NCBI RefSeq assembly: GCF_051020985.1
Contig: NC_135000.1
Location: forward strand, 2,108,001-2,172,000
Direction of reading: 5' to 3'
Length of the DNA stretch: 64,000 nt
Source: Nomia melanderi
Taxonomy: Eukaryota; Arthropoda; Insecta; Hymenoptera; Halictidae
Shown: positions 31,173-41,254 of the stretch, one piece after another
Numbering within the stretch: position 1 is the first letter of the stretch
How the letters are laid out: the number at the start of each line of letters is the position of its first letter
Program-made: the position numbers and the translations under genes
Notes under the pieces: generated by a model
What the model was told of the DNA's origin: nothing
Database searches by the model: none
Seen by the model: the letters and a program-made list of their open reading frames with translations, nothing else

Positions 31173-31647
31173 CACGCTGAATGCCATGGGGGTTACTGGG
31201 GGGCCCCAACCAAATCGAATTGTAATTCATTCAATTAAACGATAATTATTTCAAAATATTTCTATATTATAAATAATCCTGTCTAATGCGGTGACGTTCT
31301 GCTAGGTGAACGTGTAACAATAATAATACAATTCAATGAAATGATTTAACACTTTGCATTCCAGAGGCGACTCACAGTTGCCATTTGATTTTATACAGCA
31401 AAATTACAAAGTTTGATGTACAATATGAAAGTTCATTTAACGTAATTATCCATGAAACGTTACAATAGAATAGTTCTATCCTCTGACTTCTATATTATTT
31501 ATATTAATGTTAATTATAAAACATACCATTGATATTTCATTAGAAAATGAAGAATATATCTAGCAAAACAGTTTTCGAGTGCAATATTATATTTTTTCCA
31601 TTTTGTGTATTTTACTCCTTAATATCGTGTGGCATTCAAGGTGTTAA
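31169..31647 (+). mobile_element. F2-family TTAA element containing an A1
   Basis: TTAA at 31169-31172 (shared) and 31644-31647 (shared). TIRs CACGCTGAATGCCATG and, reverse complemented, CACCTTGAATGCCACA. F2 flanks ATGATTTAA and TATTATATTTTTTCC bracket the A1 insertion. Confidence 0.8.
31346..31584 (+). mobile_element. A1-family element, nested, with damaged right junction
   Basis: TTAA 31346-31349, TIR CACTTTGCATTCCAGA, dyad GGCGAC-TCACA-GTTGCC 17 nt inside. The right end stops at TTCGAGTGCAA and continues directly as F2 sequence, so AGGG plus one TTAA is missing. Confidence 0.75.
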
Positions 31648-31759
31648 CACATTGGTACAGTGGTCCCATTGAACTGGAACTTCAGAATGGCTTGAAAACA
31701 ATTATAATTCGTACGGCAACAACAATTATAATTGTAAAATGAAGAAGTCAGGTAATTAA
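31644..31759 (+). mobile_element. F1-family left fragment
   Basis: TTAA then CACATTGGTACAGTGGTCCC and CATTGAACTGGAACTTCAGA follow the F1 left half. It is cut at ~110 bp by the B2 foldback element. Confidence 0.5.
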
Positions 31760-32073
31760 CGCTAAAACAACCAGACGGGTCAAAACGAGCCATTCTTAAC
31801 TTCTTCTTCATGATTATTAAAAAGATAACGGACGTTTCTCTGAGAAGCTATTAAAGAAATTGACTTAGCAATACGCAAAGACTTTTTGAAATTCTTCCAT
31901 AGAAACTTTAAGACTGCATCTATTAAAACTTTAACTAATTTACAATTCAGTTCTCGTATCGCTAAATCGATTTCTTTACTAATTTCCTAGAGAAACATCT
32001 GTTGTCGTTAGAATAATTGCAAAATGAAGCCAGGAATGGGTCATTTTGACCCGTTCGGTAATTTCAATGTTAA
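31756..32073. mobile_element. B2-derived foldback element
   Basis: TTAA at 31756-31759 and 32070-32073. Both ends are the B2 dyad end: the left (CGCTAAAACAACCAGACGGG, then CAAAACGAGCC) is the inverse of the right (GGGTCATTTTGACCC at 32038-32052, then GTTCGGTAATTTCAATG). The inverted arms extend about 110-120 bp. The normal B2 non-dyad end is absent. Confidence 0.72.
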
Positions 32074-32129
32074 AATCATTAGTAAACAGTACCTAGGCAC
32101 CTACCTACATACATACCCACGTCGAGCGA

Positions 32130-32560
32130 TTCCGTAAAATCCATAGAAAAAATTATGTCAGCCCAATCCAAGCGACGCGCGTCGGTCGAAGTGATAAATC
32201 GGCGAAAGGGGAGTGCGGGCCGCCGCGCCGTTTGATCCAGTCGTGGCGCGCGCGCGCGCGGGGCGCAGGTAACAACCGACAAAAGCAAATGGGATTGTCG
32301 GGGAACAATGTTGATGCAGCGCGGCGATTCGATCTGCGCGGAGATACGCATCGGCGACGCGGATTTTCTGGTGGCATCGGTAGCCGAAGAGAACGGAGGG
32401 GGCGAGGAGCGGCGCGGATTGCAGTTAGCGGATAAGATCTGCTCATCCCCGGCCCGGGGAGGGCAGACATCGCGGTTTCAACGTCACTCCCATCAACCCC
32501 TGTTTGCTGGCTCGCCGACCCGGACGAGAGAGCGCTTTTATACGTCGCTCGTTTCGCTTT
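32130..32560. other. GC/CpG-rich island with a (GC)n tract
   Basis: (GC)7-8 at 32246-32260. Overlapping ORFs on both strands (67-105 codons) without support. Confidence 0.6.
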
Positions 32561-32561
32561 A

Positions 32562-33235
32562 CTGCCGCGATACTTGCTTATAGGGTCGCTACCGAGGCCT
32601 CTGATTTTTCCTCCGCATCCGGGGAGAGGGTTCGCTCGTGGATCTCAGGACGAAGGGGAAATTAGATTCCGCGGGACGTTGTCGAATCATTCTGTACTAC
32701 GGAGGTCTACCAACTTTGGTTTTTGTTGGGATTCTGAGAAAAGAAATAATTTGTGGTTTAAACTCACTGCATTTGTTTAACAGAGATAAGTGTTAATTCG
32801 ACACGTGATAGTACGATGAGAAATAAGGTTAGGTCTTGATGGTTTTTGTTAGGTTTCGGAGGACAGAAATAATTTGTGGTTCAAACACGCTGCATTTGTT
32901 TAACAGAGATTAGTGTTAATTCGACACGTGATAGTACAATGAGAAATGAGGTTAGGTCTTGATGGTTTTTGTTAGGTTTCGGAGGACAGAAATAATTTGT
33001 GGTTCAAACACGCTGCATTTGTTTAACAGAGATTAGTGTTAATTCGACACGTGATCGTACGATGAGAAATGAGGTTAGGTCTGCCGCGGTACTTGCTTAT
33101 AGGGTTGCTACCGAGGCCTCTGATTTTTCCTCCGCATCCGGGGGGAGGGTTCGCTCGTGGATCTCAGGACGAAGGGGAAATTAGATTCCGCGGGACGTTG
33201 TCGAATCATTCTGTGCTACGGAGGTCTACTAACTC
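32562..33235 (+). repeat. Direct duplication enclosing three 123-bp units
   Basis: A ~152 bp block beginning CTGCCGCGATACTTGCTTAT at 32562 recurs at 33081 with only a handful of differences (both copies carry GAGGCCTCTGATTTTTCCTC and TCTCAGGACGAAGGGGAAAT). Between them lie three 123-bp units (starts 32718, 32841, 32964) of the family seen at 29407. Confidence 0.9.
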
Positions 33236-33723
33236 TGTTGTTTGTTATATTGTATTATTGTAGGAGAAAGAGAATTTTATTAGAAACAGTATAATTATTT
33301 GTTGACAACTCACAATAAAACATTAACTAAATCAAACAACGCACACACTATTTATATACTCAGATGCTCTTGTCTCATTTACACACTTTCTAGAATATTC
33401 TTTCATTACCATGCATTAACTTCACATATTTTTGGAATATTCTAGATTCATAAAAAAGACCAACATTATTAACATATAGAGAAAATCAATATAATCTAGA
33501 ATATTCCAATGCTTTGAACATTCATTCAAAACACGCTCACACACACAGTCGCGTCATTCATCAATTATCAATATATCTATTCACACACTCGAATACATCC
33601 ATTCCCACATTATAAATAGATTGCGATATATTGTTTAAGCTATTCGTATCTTTGCTGCAAGTGTGAAGCTTACTTTATAGATTTGAGATGCTTGATTGAG
33701 AGTGTTTCAAGTTTTTGATTGAA
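33236..33723. other. AT-rich unique DNA
   Basis: No gene or transposable element seen. Contains the heat-shock-element-like cluster listed separately. Confidence 0.4.
33388..33523. promoter_or_regulatory. Cluster of heat-shock-element-like sites
   Basis: TTCtaGAAtaTTC at 33388-33400 is a perfect three-unit nGAAn array. GAAtaTTCtaGA at 33435-33446, TCtaGAAtaTTC at 33495-33506 and GAAcaTTC at 33516-33523 follow. Alternating inverted nGAAn units are the HSF-binding rule. All three long sites share a CTAGAATATTC core, so a local repeat is an alternative. Confidence 0.4.
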
Positions 33724-33763
33724 GTTAGCTAGTTAACTGCGTTTGACGAGTATACACGTCATC

Positions 33764-33958
33764 TTAACCCTTTGCACTCGAGAATATTCTTCATTATAAA
33801 TATTCATTCTTTTGTAATGAAATATCTTTCATATTAATTTCTACTATCGTAAAAAAGGTCTTACATCAATTAAGAGAACTACGTTACGTCTATGTTTCGT
33901 ATGTTGATACCTTGTACGAAATTTTATACTCAGTTACAAATTTTATCATTTTTCTGCG
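33764..33958 (-). mobile_element. A1-family element, truncated, nested in D
   Basis: TTAA 33764-33767 then CCCTTTGCACTCGAGAATAT and A1 body in inverse orientation. The dyad end is missing where B2 begins. Confidence 0.65.
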
Positions 33959-34185
33959 CTAGGTCTAAAAGTACCGAGCAGTTGAATTGACTTTTCGAAA
34001 ATACTCTATAGAAACTCTGAGACTGCATCTACTGAGACTTTTATTGATTTACTATTCACTTTGCGTATTGCTAAATCAATTTCTTCAGTAATTTCTCAGA
34101 GGTACATCTGTAATCTTTTTAATAATTGTAGAAAGAAGAAATCAGGAATGGGCCATACTGACCTGTCTGATAATTTTAATGTTAA
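33959..34185 (-). mobile_element. B2-family element, left TTAA lost
   Basis: GGTCTAAAAGTACCGAGCAG (mutated CACTAAAACTACCGAGCAG), full B2 body, dyad remnant GGGCCATACTGACC, right TTAA 34182-34185. Confidence 0.72.
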
Positions 34186-34274
34186 AGCTTGAAATGATAC
34201 TAATTCTTTCAACGATGAATTATCTATTTTTCACGTAAACATATCATTTTCCGTTTTACTTTGGGTTTTCATCG

Positions 34275-34521
34275 ATGCCTTGTCCTAGAATATCACGTCA
34301 GACTCGTGGTGAAGATTTCGAATAGAATTTAAAAAACAATAAATATTATTCAATTTGTTTGACTGTAAATTACATATTATTACTCTGTTGTCAGTGATTA
34401 TATGTTAGATCACATGTTTACAGAGTATGACTGGAGTTTTCTCTTGTTTTCAATAAATTATTAATAATAAAGTAGTTAGATCGATTACGGTTCAGAAAGA
34501 AATCATAGGACAAGAGGTTAA
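34275..34521 (+). mobile_element. E-family element (empty-site reference for 3567)
   Basis: The left end is degraded (ATGCCTTGTCCTAGAATATC). The body matches 3377-4111, and the right end CAAGAGG precedes TTAA 34518-34521. It carries the uninterrupted AAATTATTAATAATAAAGTA (34455-34474), where the other copy holds A1. Confidence 0.72.
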
Positions 34522-34639
34522 AATATGACCTAACCAAGACTCTAATATCAAGAAATGGACCTAATCACATTAGCTTCTAAGCGACTCAACCATGGACATC
34601 AACCGACGCAACCTCGTCCCGTATTCAAAGATATCTAAA

Positions 34640-35120
34640 TCCTTAGAAAACTGTTGCTAGTTGTTGTTTCAAAGGATCATCACAGTTTCCCGGATCTCCG
34701 CCGAAGTTTTTCAACGAGGAGCAGGAAGGAGAGCGCGCGAGGATTCGAGGAGAGCGTAAAACCCGCGGGCCAGGATGCACGAAGCCAGATAAAGGAACCA
34801 TAGATATACGAGCGAGCCGCGTGGCGTTCGTGAAATTAGAATTTTTATGGTGACCGTCCGCTCGAACTGGGAAGAGGAATAATAAAAAGCGACGAGCTTC
34901 CGCTCGGATGGCGACGTTCGCCGTCCAGGTGCTCGTTAATCTCGCGGTTATCTGGTGCACGCGCGCGCGCGAGTGAGTTCGTATCGAAAGGAACTGGAGG
35001 GTAGCTAACTCCGGAATCGGGGCTGATTCTTTTTGCTCGGGGAGACGAGCGGAGGACGTCGAACTGCACGCGACACGCGTGTGCGAATGCTTCTGACTGC
35101 TGTTGGTAAAGTAAGTCCTA
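34640..35120. other. GC/CpG-rich island with a (GC)n tract
   Basis: (GC)6 at 34961-34972. The longest ORF of the window (201 codons, minus, 34643-35248) spans it but runs into AT-rich DNA at its N-terminal end and shows no domain or codon bias. Confidence 0.6.
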
Positions 35121-35229
35121 AGTGGCTGAGCCTTGAAAACTTTGGCACGGTTTGAGTATCGAATTTTATAAATATTTAATAGTTTTATTGTCATTGATAG
35201 CAACTTTTGTATTTTCCTTAGTAAGGTTA

Positions 35230-35456
35230 TTAACACGTTGACCGCCACGAGTATTTAGAGCGTTTCCTATAAGATTATTTATCGTATCATAGCAAGAGTA
35301 AATAATAATAGAATTGATTAGCAATGATTTGAACTCTTATTTAGCTGTCTACATAATTAAATACGTAGATCAGATGTCAATTTTCTTCTTGTAATTGTTT
35401 TCAAGTAATTTGAGCGTTCTGGTCATCAGTGACCGCTAGGGCAGTCAACGTGTTAA
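35230..35456 (-). mobile_element. F1-family TTAA element, complete
   Basis: TTAA at 35230-35233 and 35453-35456. TIRs CACGTTGACCGCCACG and, reverse complemented, CACGTTGACTGCCCTA. Dyad GGTCATCAGTGACC at 35421-35434, 19 nt from the right end. Confidence 0.86.
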
Positions 35457-35698
35457 CCCTTTGCGCTCCTATGTCGAGCGTGACTCGGCATCAGTTTTAT
35501 TCGCAGGTGTGCTTCTTCGTCGAGATATTTTTAAAACAGGTTATATTATTATGGTATTTTCAATATTGCTAGTAAGAAGAATCGTTTACACTGCTCTCTA
35601 CAAACTAACTATTTTTTCAAATGCTTTTCGTATCAAATGTAATAATACAGAGTTATCGAGGAAAAACTGCAAAAGAAATTTGGGGTGCAAAGGGTTAA
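35453..35698 (+). mobile_element. J-family TTAA element, complete
   Basis: Shares TTAA 35453-35456 with F1; right TTAA 35695-35698. TIRs CCCTTTGCGCTCC and, reverse complemented, CCCTTTGCACCCC. Dyad GTCGAGCGTGACTCGGC at 35473-35489, 17 nt inside. A 98-codon ORF across it is chance. Confidence 0.83.
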
Positions 35699-35862
35699 TA
35701 GTTTATTATATATTTGAGACTAGATTAATGTTAATATTTGTGATGCTTATAGAGTGAAGTTTAGGTATAATACGAAAATTAGTTGGATTTTATTTATTAT
35801 ATTATAGATTGTTCTTTTTATTGTCTTTCTTGATGTTTATTTGAATTTTAAGTGATTTTTAT

Positions 35863-36059
35863 TGAACACGTTTGCTGCCACGAGACACACCAGCGTTTTA
35901 CGTATCACTTATTCCTTTGTAGCGAAAATGAAAAGTTGCGATTATTAGTTATTTGCTACTACAATTATTTCGATGTCAGTTGTCTCATGAATTGTACTTG
36001 TTTTCAAGTTATTTCGAAGGTCGGATTTCATGGAACCACTGTGGCAGCAAAAGTGTTAA
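35863..36059 (-). mobile_element. F3-family TTAA element
   Basis: Left flank TGAA (mutated TTAA), TIR CACGTTTGCTGCCACGAG; right end, reverse complemented, CACTTTTGCTGCCACAG; right TTAA 36056-36059. Confidence 0.7.
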
Positions 36060-38159
36060 CCCTTTCGTTCTTGAATATGTATTTCTTTTGAATACGGCAA
36101 CTGACAACGTTTTGCCAGAAGGTTTTCCCGAATTGGGCATAATAACTATTGCTTTATATAAATTAATTAATTGCTAATTAAGTAATTGCTTTATATAAAT
36201 TCCAACTTGAAAATAATGCTGCAAAAACCGCTGAAAATATAAAGAAAACATTTTGGGACGATATTGTGAATGAAATAACAATGTCTTTAAAATTGATTAA
36301 TTCTATACATTCCAAATTTTTTAGAAAAGGAATATATTTATTAAAAACACGTTGGCAGGAGTGTATCGAATCGAATAGCGCATATTTTGATTGAATGAAC
36401 GTATCTGCAACATAAAATAAGGTTACCTTTTTTCAGTGAAATCTGAAATTTCATCTGCAAATAATATTTAAACTTGTTGCTGTGTCGTTTTCTTTTGATA
36501 TTGAGGTTACGTAATTTTTTATTATCAGTGGTTTTTTAAATGGACTCGTATGGAAGATTCTTGCGTCAATCGATGTAACAGATTATTAGGTAAAAAGCAA
36601 AGTAACAATAAGTATACTAAATTACTGTTCCTCGAAAATAAAAAACGATTACATTTGAGTTATCATTTGAATAATGAGTAGCTCAGGTAATTGCATTTAC
36701 ATATTAAAATGGGACATCCACCACCTTTTCAAGTCGATACTATTTATAGTTTGTTTCACATATTTTTTTGTGATTGTTGAGAATGGTGGATGTTCTTAGA
36801 CGACGCATCCTGTATGAAATATAAGTAACTACATTATTGTAACAATGTTTTACAAGTTCCCTTCTAGTGAAACATATCAATATAAAGCTCCTTTTAGTCC
36901 AGTTTCTCAAAATTGTATAAAAATCTATAATGATTTAATATTATATTATAATGATACGATAACTATAACGTAATGCAGTTTCTGCACAGTGTAAGTATTA
37001 TATACAGACGTTACATTCAAACTTTCCCAAATAAAAAATGATTACACTAAATATTTTCCATTTATCTTCATGGTAACATACGATCCAGAATACATAAAAA
37101 AAATCATGATTGACTAAGAGTTCAAGTTACCAGACTCCCTTTTTATATTCACATCATTTCACTATAAATTAAGAAATTTTCGTAGGAAAATTTGAAGGAG
37201 GAATACGCCTGCTATTTTCCTACGACGATTTTTAATCCTGCGCGAACGAAGACTCTTTGAAATATCCAAAGCCTTCAGCAGATGAAGTTAAATTGTGTAT
37301 CAATTGCTTAATCCTTTTGCCCCTGAATATATATTTTACAAACTACACAATGCTACTAGAATAAACGTGGAGCATCGATCAAAATCCCCTCGTTGTTGCT
37401 TCAGTGAAGACGTAGCTCACAAGTTGACATTGAGAATATCGTAGAACGAGCAGCAACAAGAGGTGACAAATGATTCCTCGTTATTGCCTCAGTGGAGACA
37501 TAGCTTAACGTTGATACATTCGTTGGCAACTTATCTGGCTGCGTGCATATCCAGTGCCAAACCCCTTTCAGATGAATACTGATGCTGAGTATTAGTAGAT
37601 GTAGTTGAAGCTAGTAGCTATAATAAAAAAATATGGGACAGATCCCATTGACACCTTAATGATTAACACCTATTAATCTTAGTATAACGTATTAACACAT
37701 TAATGTCATTAATGAGCACTGGATTTGTCCTAAATAAACATAATCAACATCAGGACACGCGTGTATAAATAAATATCAACTACTTCCTTGGTTTGCAATA
37801 TATTCACTTGAAAATCTTTCTACACATTTCAGTAATTTACCCCAATATTGCTACAGAGCATGATAGGTACTATAAATTTCTATAGAGTAATTCCAGAGAA
37901 GATGACTATATTTTCTTCGAAACGTATATAAACGAAAACTAAAACAATTATAACTCCAGATCTGATTTTTAAATAAACTTCAGTTGCTTCCTTAGACGAG
38001 AATCACCAAGAATTAAAATAACAAATACAAAAGCCATCAATTATAATTGTAATTGTATTAATTTTCCAAATAAGATAATAGAATTCCACTGATTTCAATT
38101 ACATCTCCTCTCAAAAACACTCAAAAACGTCTCCACTCGTCAATACATCAACCCTGAAA
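36060..38159. other. AT-rich DNA with few recognisable elements
   Basis: The longest stretch without a placed MITE or island. GGACATCCACCA (36711) and TGGTGGATGTTC (36784) form an inverted repeat. Two ~45 bp related blocks lie at about 37385 and 37472 (CTCGTTRTTGCYTCAGTGRA). No gene supported. Confidence 0.4.
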
Positions 38160-39029
38160 CGCCATATGAACGTGACATGATCCACCTACAGAATGTCCCA
38201 AAAACAAGGATCCAAAACTAACGCCATCTTCCGTCATTCCCCAGCACATCCCTCCATATTCCCTGAACAATTCCACCGTTCACCATAAAACCAAACCCCG
38301 GAGCTCCGCGCGAAACTATGAAAAATTCCCCTGCAAACGCACCATCCCCCCCGAAGTCTCGATCCAAAGTCCGAATAGTTGCCCCCAGACCACGTTTTCC
38401 GCGGCCTAACCGCCGGTGTCCAAGGGGAAGAGCTTAAACGGATGAAAGCGTCGCCGGTATCGCGACAAGGTTACACGCTCGTCTCTTCTTTTATTATTCT
38501 CCCGGCAGTCCACCGTAAAAATTCTAATTTCGCGAACCCTTTTTCGCGTGCGCGCCACCGGGGCCGCGCCGTATATCTATGCCGCTCCCTTATCGGGCTT
38601 TATGCTCTTATATACGTTATACTTTATATTTTATAGCGTGTACACCCCCGACCCCTCACCCCGCCCCCTTCCCCACGCCCCCCGCGCCGCCCACCCTGTC
38701 ACCCGTTTATATTCCCACCCCTCCTCGCAGTCGCATGCACCGCCGCGGCCGCCCCCGTTCCTCGAGGCGCGGATATTACGTTTCGCGAGTCCGCCTTTCG
38801 CGATCTTTCCAACCGCCTCCCCCCTCCCCCCGCCGCCGCCCACCACCCCACCACGCCCCCCGTTCTTCCCCGTCCCCTGGAAGAGAAACATTTTTCCGGG
38901 GCATTACTTTTATCGCGGCCCCTCGTACGTGGTCGGCCCGGGCGCCGCGATACTATCCGCTAATTAATTGCCGGGCGCGCGCCGCGAACAAAACCGAGGC
39001 GAAAAACGGGATTTTCCTTTCTGCGCGCG
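38160..39029. other. GC-rich island with a C-rich, G-quadruplex-prone strand
   Basis: 38640-38880 is dominated by CCCC and CCCCC runs on the + strand (G-runs on the minus). CpG-rich flanks. ORFs of 139 and 184 codons are proline/serine-rich readings of this tract. Confidence 0.65.
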
Positions 39030-39480
39030 TACCGCGGGAGAAATTCGGATCGTGGCTGACGTTGGGAGGTTTTTGGAAGATTGAGATTGGGCATCGAGGA
39101 TTGGTGTTACTGTATGGTGGATTGGCAAGATAGAGGAGAGGGATCGGAGATGGCATGTCACGAAAATAACGTGGCGAAAGGGGAGGAGCTTCGTTTTAAG
39201 GTTTTGTTATGGGAAATTCGAGTCGTGGTTGGCGTTGGATGGTTTCTGGATTGAGATTGAGATAAGGAATCGAGAAGATAGAGCAGCGCGATCGAAATTG
39301 ACACGTCACGACGATATTGTGGCGAAAGGGGAGGAGCTTCGTTTAAGGAGTCGTTATGGGAAATTCGAATCGTGGTTGGTGTTGAGTGGTTTTTGGGAGA
39401 TTGAGGCGGGGAATCGACGATTTGAGTTACTATGTGGTAGATAGACAAGATAGAGCAGAGTCATTGACGAGTATAATTGT
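39030..39480. repeat. Tandem array, ~150-170 bp unit, three copies
   Basis: GGGAAATTCGAATCGTGGTT at about 39038, 39209 and 39358, each followed by GTTTTTGGGAGATTGAG- and TGGCGAAAGGGGAGGAGCTT-type blocks. Confidence 0.83.
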
Positions 39481-39599
39481 TGCAAATAAATTGAAAATGT
39501 TGTAATAAGCCCTTGCAGCTTTTTAGCAAAGAAATGCGAGAGTCCTTCTAGCCACGGGCGCCAAGTTATACATCCATCAAAGTTTAACTTTTTGTTTGT
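39481..39599. other. Spacer between arrays
   Basis: Unique; nothing recognised. Confidence 0.35.
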
Positions 39600-40560
39600 A
39601 TATGTGTGTTAGGGAGAAATTCGAATTGTGACTGGTATCAGGCAGCTTCTCAATTATTATTTGGTCCAAAAAGTCTAGCATTAGGTTGCAATGCGATAAA
39701 TGAGCCTAGTAGGAAAGAGCGTCTACTGAGAGTGTACCATGAGAACACCGTGACGAGAGGGAAAATCTTTTTTCACGCGTTTGCTAGGAATGGATCCAAT
39801 TTATATCTGACATGAGGTAGCTTTCCGATTATCAGCCGATCCGAAAAATCAAGAAATCGAGCCGCAGTGCTTTGCATCGTCAAGATAATAGAGAGCGATC
39901 GATGTTATCGCGCCACAGAGAGACCGTGGTAACAGCGCAAACATTCTTTTTATCCATTCGCAAGCAAAAATATTAATTTTAACTGGTACCAGGAAGTGTC
40001 CCAATCATCAGTCATCCCACAAAACGAAGAAATCAAGTTTCAACGCATTAAATCGTCAGAATAACAGAACAATTGCTAGCAACGCATCACGATAAACCCG
40101 AAATAAAAGAGGAAAACATTCTCTTTACCGATTCTGCGTCAAAAACTTGCATCTCCTCAGACACCAGCTAAGTAAACAACACATCCAAATACTAATAGCC
40201 ACTAATAACTTTAGTATAAAGCTAACCACCTTAAAATAAACTCAAATATTTAAAAAAAAGGAAGAAATTCCTGAGAAGCTGCCGAAGAGGCAGTCAAGAT
40301 TACTACTTTTAAAAACCTTATTCTCTGCGTTCTCCTGAAAAATGTTCAACTACTGGTACCCGGTCAATTACCGGTGCTCTTACATTCATTTTCCGAAAGC
40401 TGGTGAGCCACCGGTTGATCCCCGATCTGTCCGAAAAATCGAGAACTCGAGTCGCAGCGCGGTAGATCGTCGAGATAGGGGGTAGCGATCGGCGATAGCG
40501 CGCCACTGGACAACAGCCACGAAGACGCTCGTACGGACACCTAATCGCGAAACGACTAAT
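39600..40560. repeat. Degenerate tandem array, ~190-200 bp unit
   Basis: Blocks AACTGGTACCAGG, CAGCTTCTCAATTATYAG, CGATCCGAAAAATCRAGAAA, GAGCGATCGATGATAGCGCG recur in order near 39625, 39825, 39990 and 40350. GC content rises in the last unit, which merges with the next island. Confidence 0.65.
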
Positions 40561-40980
40561 TACTCGTCTGACACGGTAATCCTGGTGGACAGACAAACGG
40601 ACGAACGAACGGACGGACGGACAGACGGACGGTGATTCGACGATCGGGGAGAAGGTCAGCGATTGCGGCGGCGCCGCGGCTCCCATGGTAGTCGATGTCA
40701 TCTCGGTATCGGGATATCGTATCAGATACACGTCGTCCATATCCCGGGCAAGGTATTACAATTCACTTCGGCACAATGGATATTGTTGCCGGGTGACGTG
40801 TGACTGACAGACGCGGCTCTCTCGCTTGCGAACGCCTCTCGGAACCCCGGCCCGGTTCGGCCCGGCCGGCCGGTCGGTCGGTCTCGTTCGTTATCTGCCC
40901 TCGAGGAAGGATATGGATTTCTGATCGATTCAACGTCGGAGTCGAGCGAAATGTAATCTGATTACGCGCGAAGACTAATG
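40561..40980. other. GC/CpG-rich island with a GGAC tetramer tract
   Basis: (GGAC)n-type microsatellite at about 40586-40632. GGCCGGCC/GGTCGGTC runs near 40860. A 140-codon minus ORF covers the preceding array and is not supported. Confidence 0.6.
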
Positions 40981-41027
40981 ATTAAAATGCGACTTTTATT
41001 CGGTCGCCAGTCACCGAGCTGCGGTAA

Positions 41028-41254
41028 TTAACACTAAAACTACTAGACGGATCAAAACGAGCCACTCCCAACTTCTTCTTTTTATGACTATTAAAAAAGT
41101 AACAGATTTTTCTCTGAGAAGTTATTACAGGAATTGACTTAGCAATGCGCGAACTGAATTGTAAATCGATTGAAGTCTCAATTGGTGCGTTCTTGGAGTT
41201 TCTATAGAAGAATTTCATAAAATCGATTTAACTGCTCGGTAGTTTTTGTATTAA
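41028..41254 (+). mobile_element. B2-family TTAA element, complete
   Basis: TTAA at 41028-41031 and 41251-41254. TIRs CACTAAAACTACTAGACGG and, reverse complemented, TACAAAAACTACCGAGCAG. Dyad remnant GGATCAAAACGAGCC 18 nt inside. 227 bp. Confidence 0.87.

Larger units (their letters stand above)
33724..34521 (+). mobile_element. D-family TTAA element with A1, B2 and E insertions
   Basis: D left end TAGTTAACTGCGTTTGACGA (from ~33731) with dyad GACGAGTATACACGTC. D body GATACTAATTCTTTCAACGA resumes at 34195 and runs to the E insertion. The D right end after 34521 is not recognisable. Confidence 0.65.

Noticed and set aside
34643..35248. 201-codon minus-strand ORF, the longest in the window
   Set aside because: It spans a CpG island and AT-rich flank, overlaps other ORFs, and has no domain, codon bias or start context to support it.
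37692..37740. A further TTAA family starting CACATTAATGTCATTAATGA
   Set aside because: The symmetric motif begins about 10 nt inside, no right TIR was found, and AT-rich symmetry is cheap here.
38548..39133. 139- and 184-codon proline/serine/arginine-rich ORFs
   Set aside because: Both read a C-rich tract in different frames and enter a tandem array; a product of composition.
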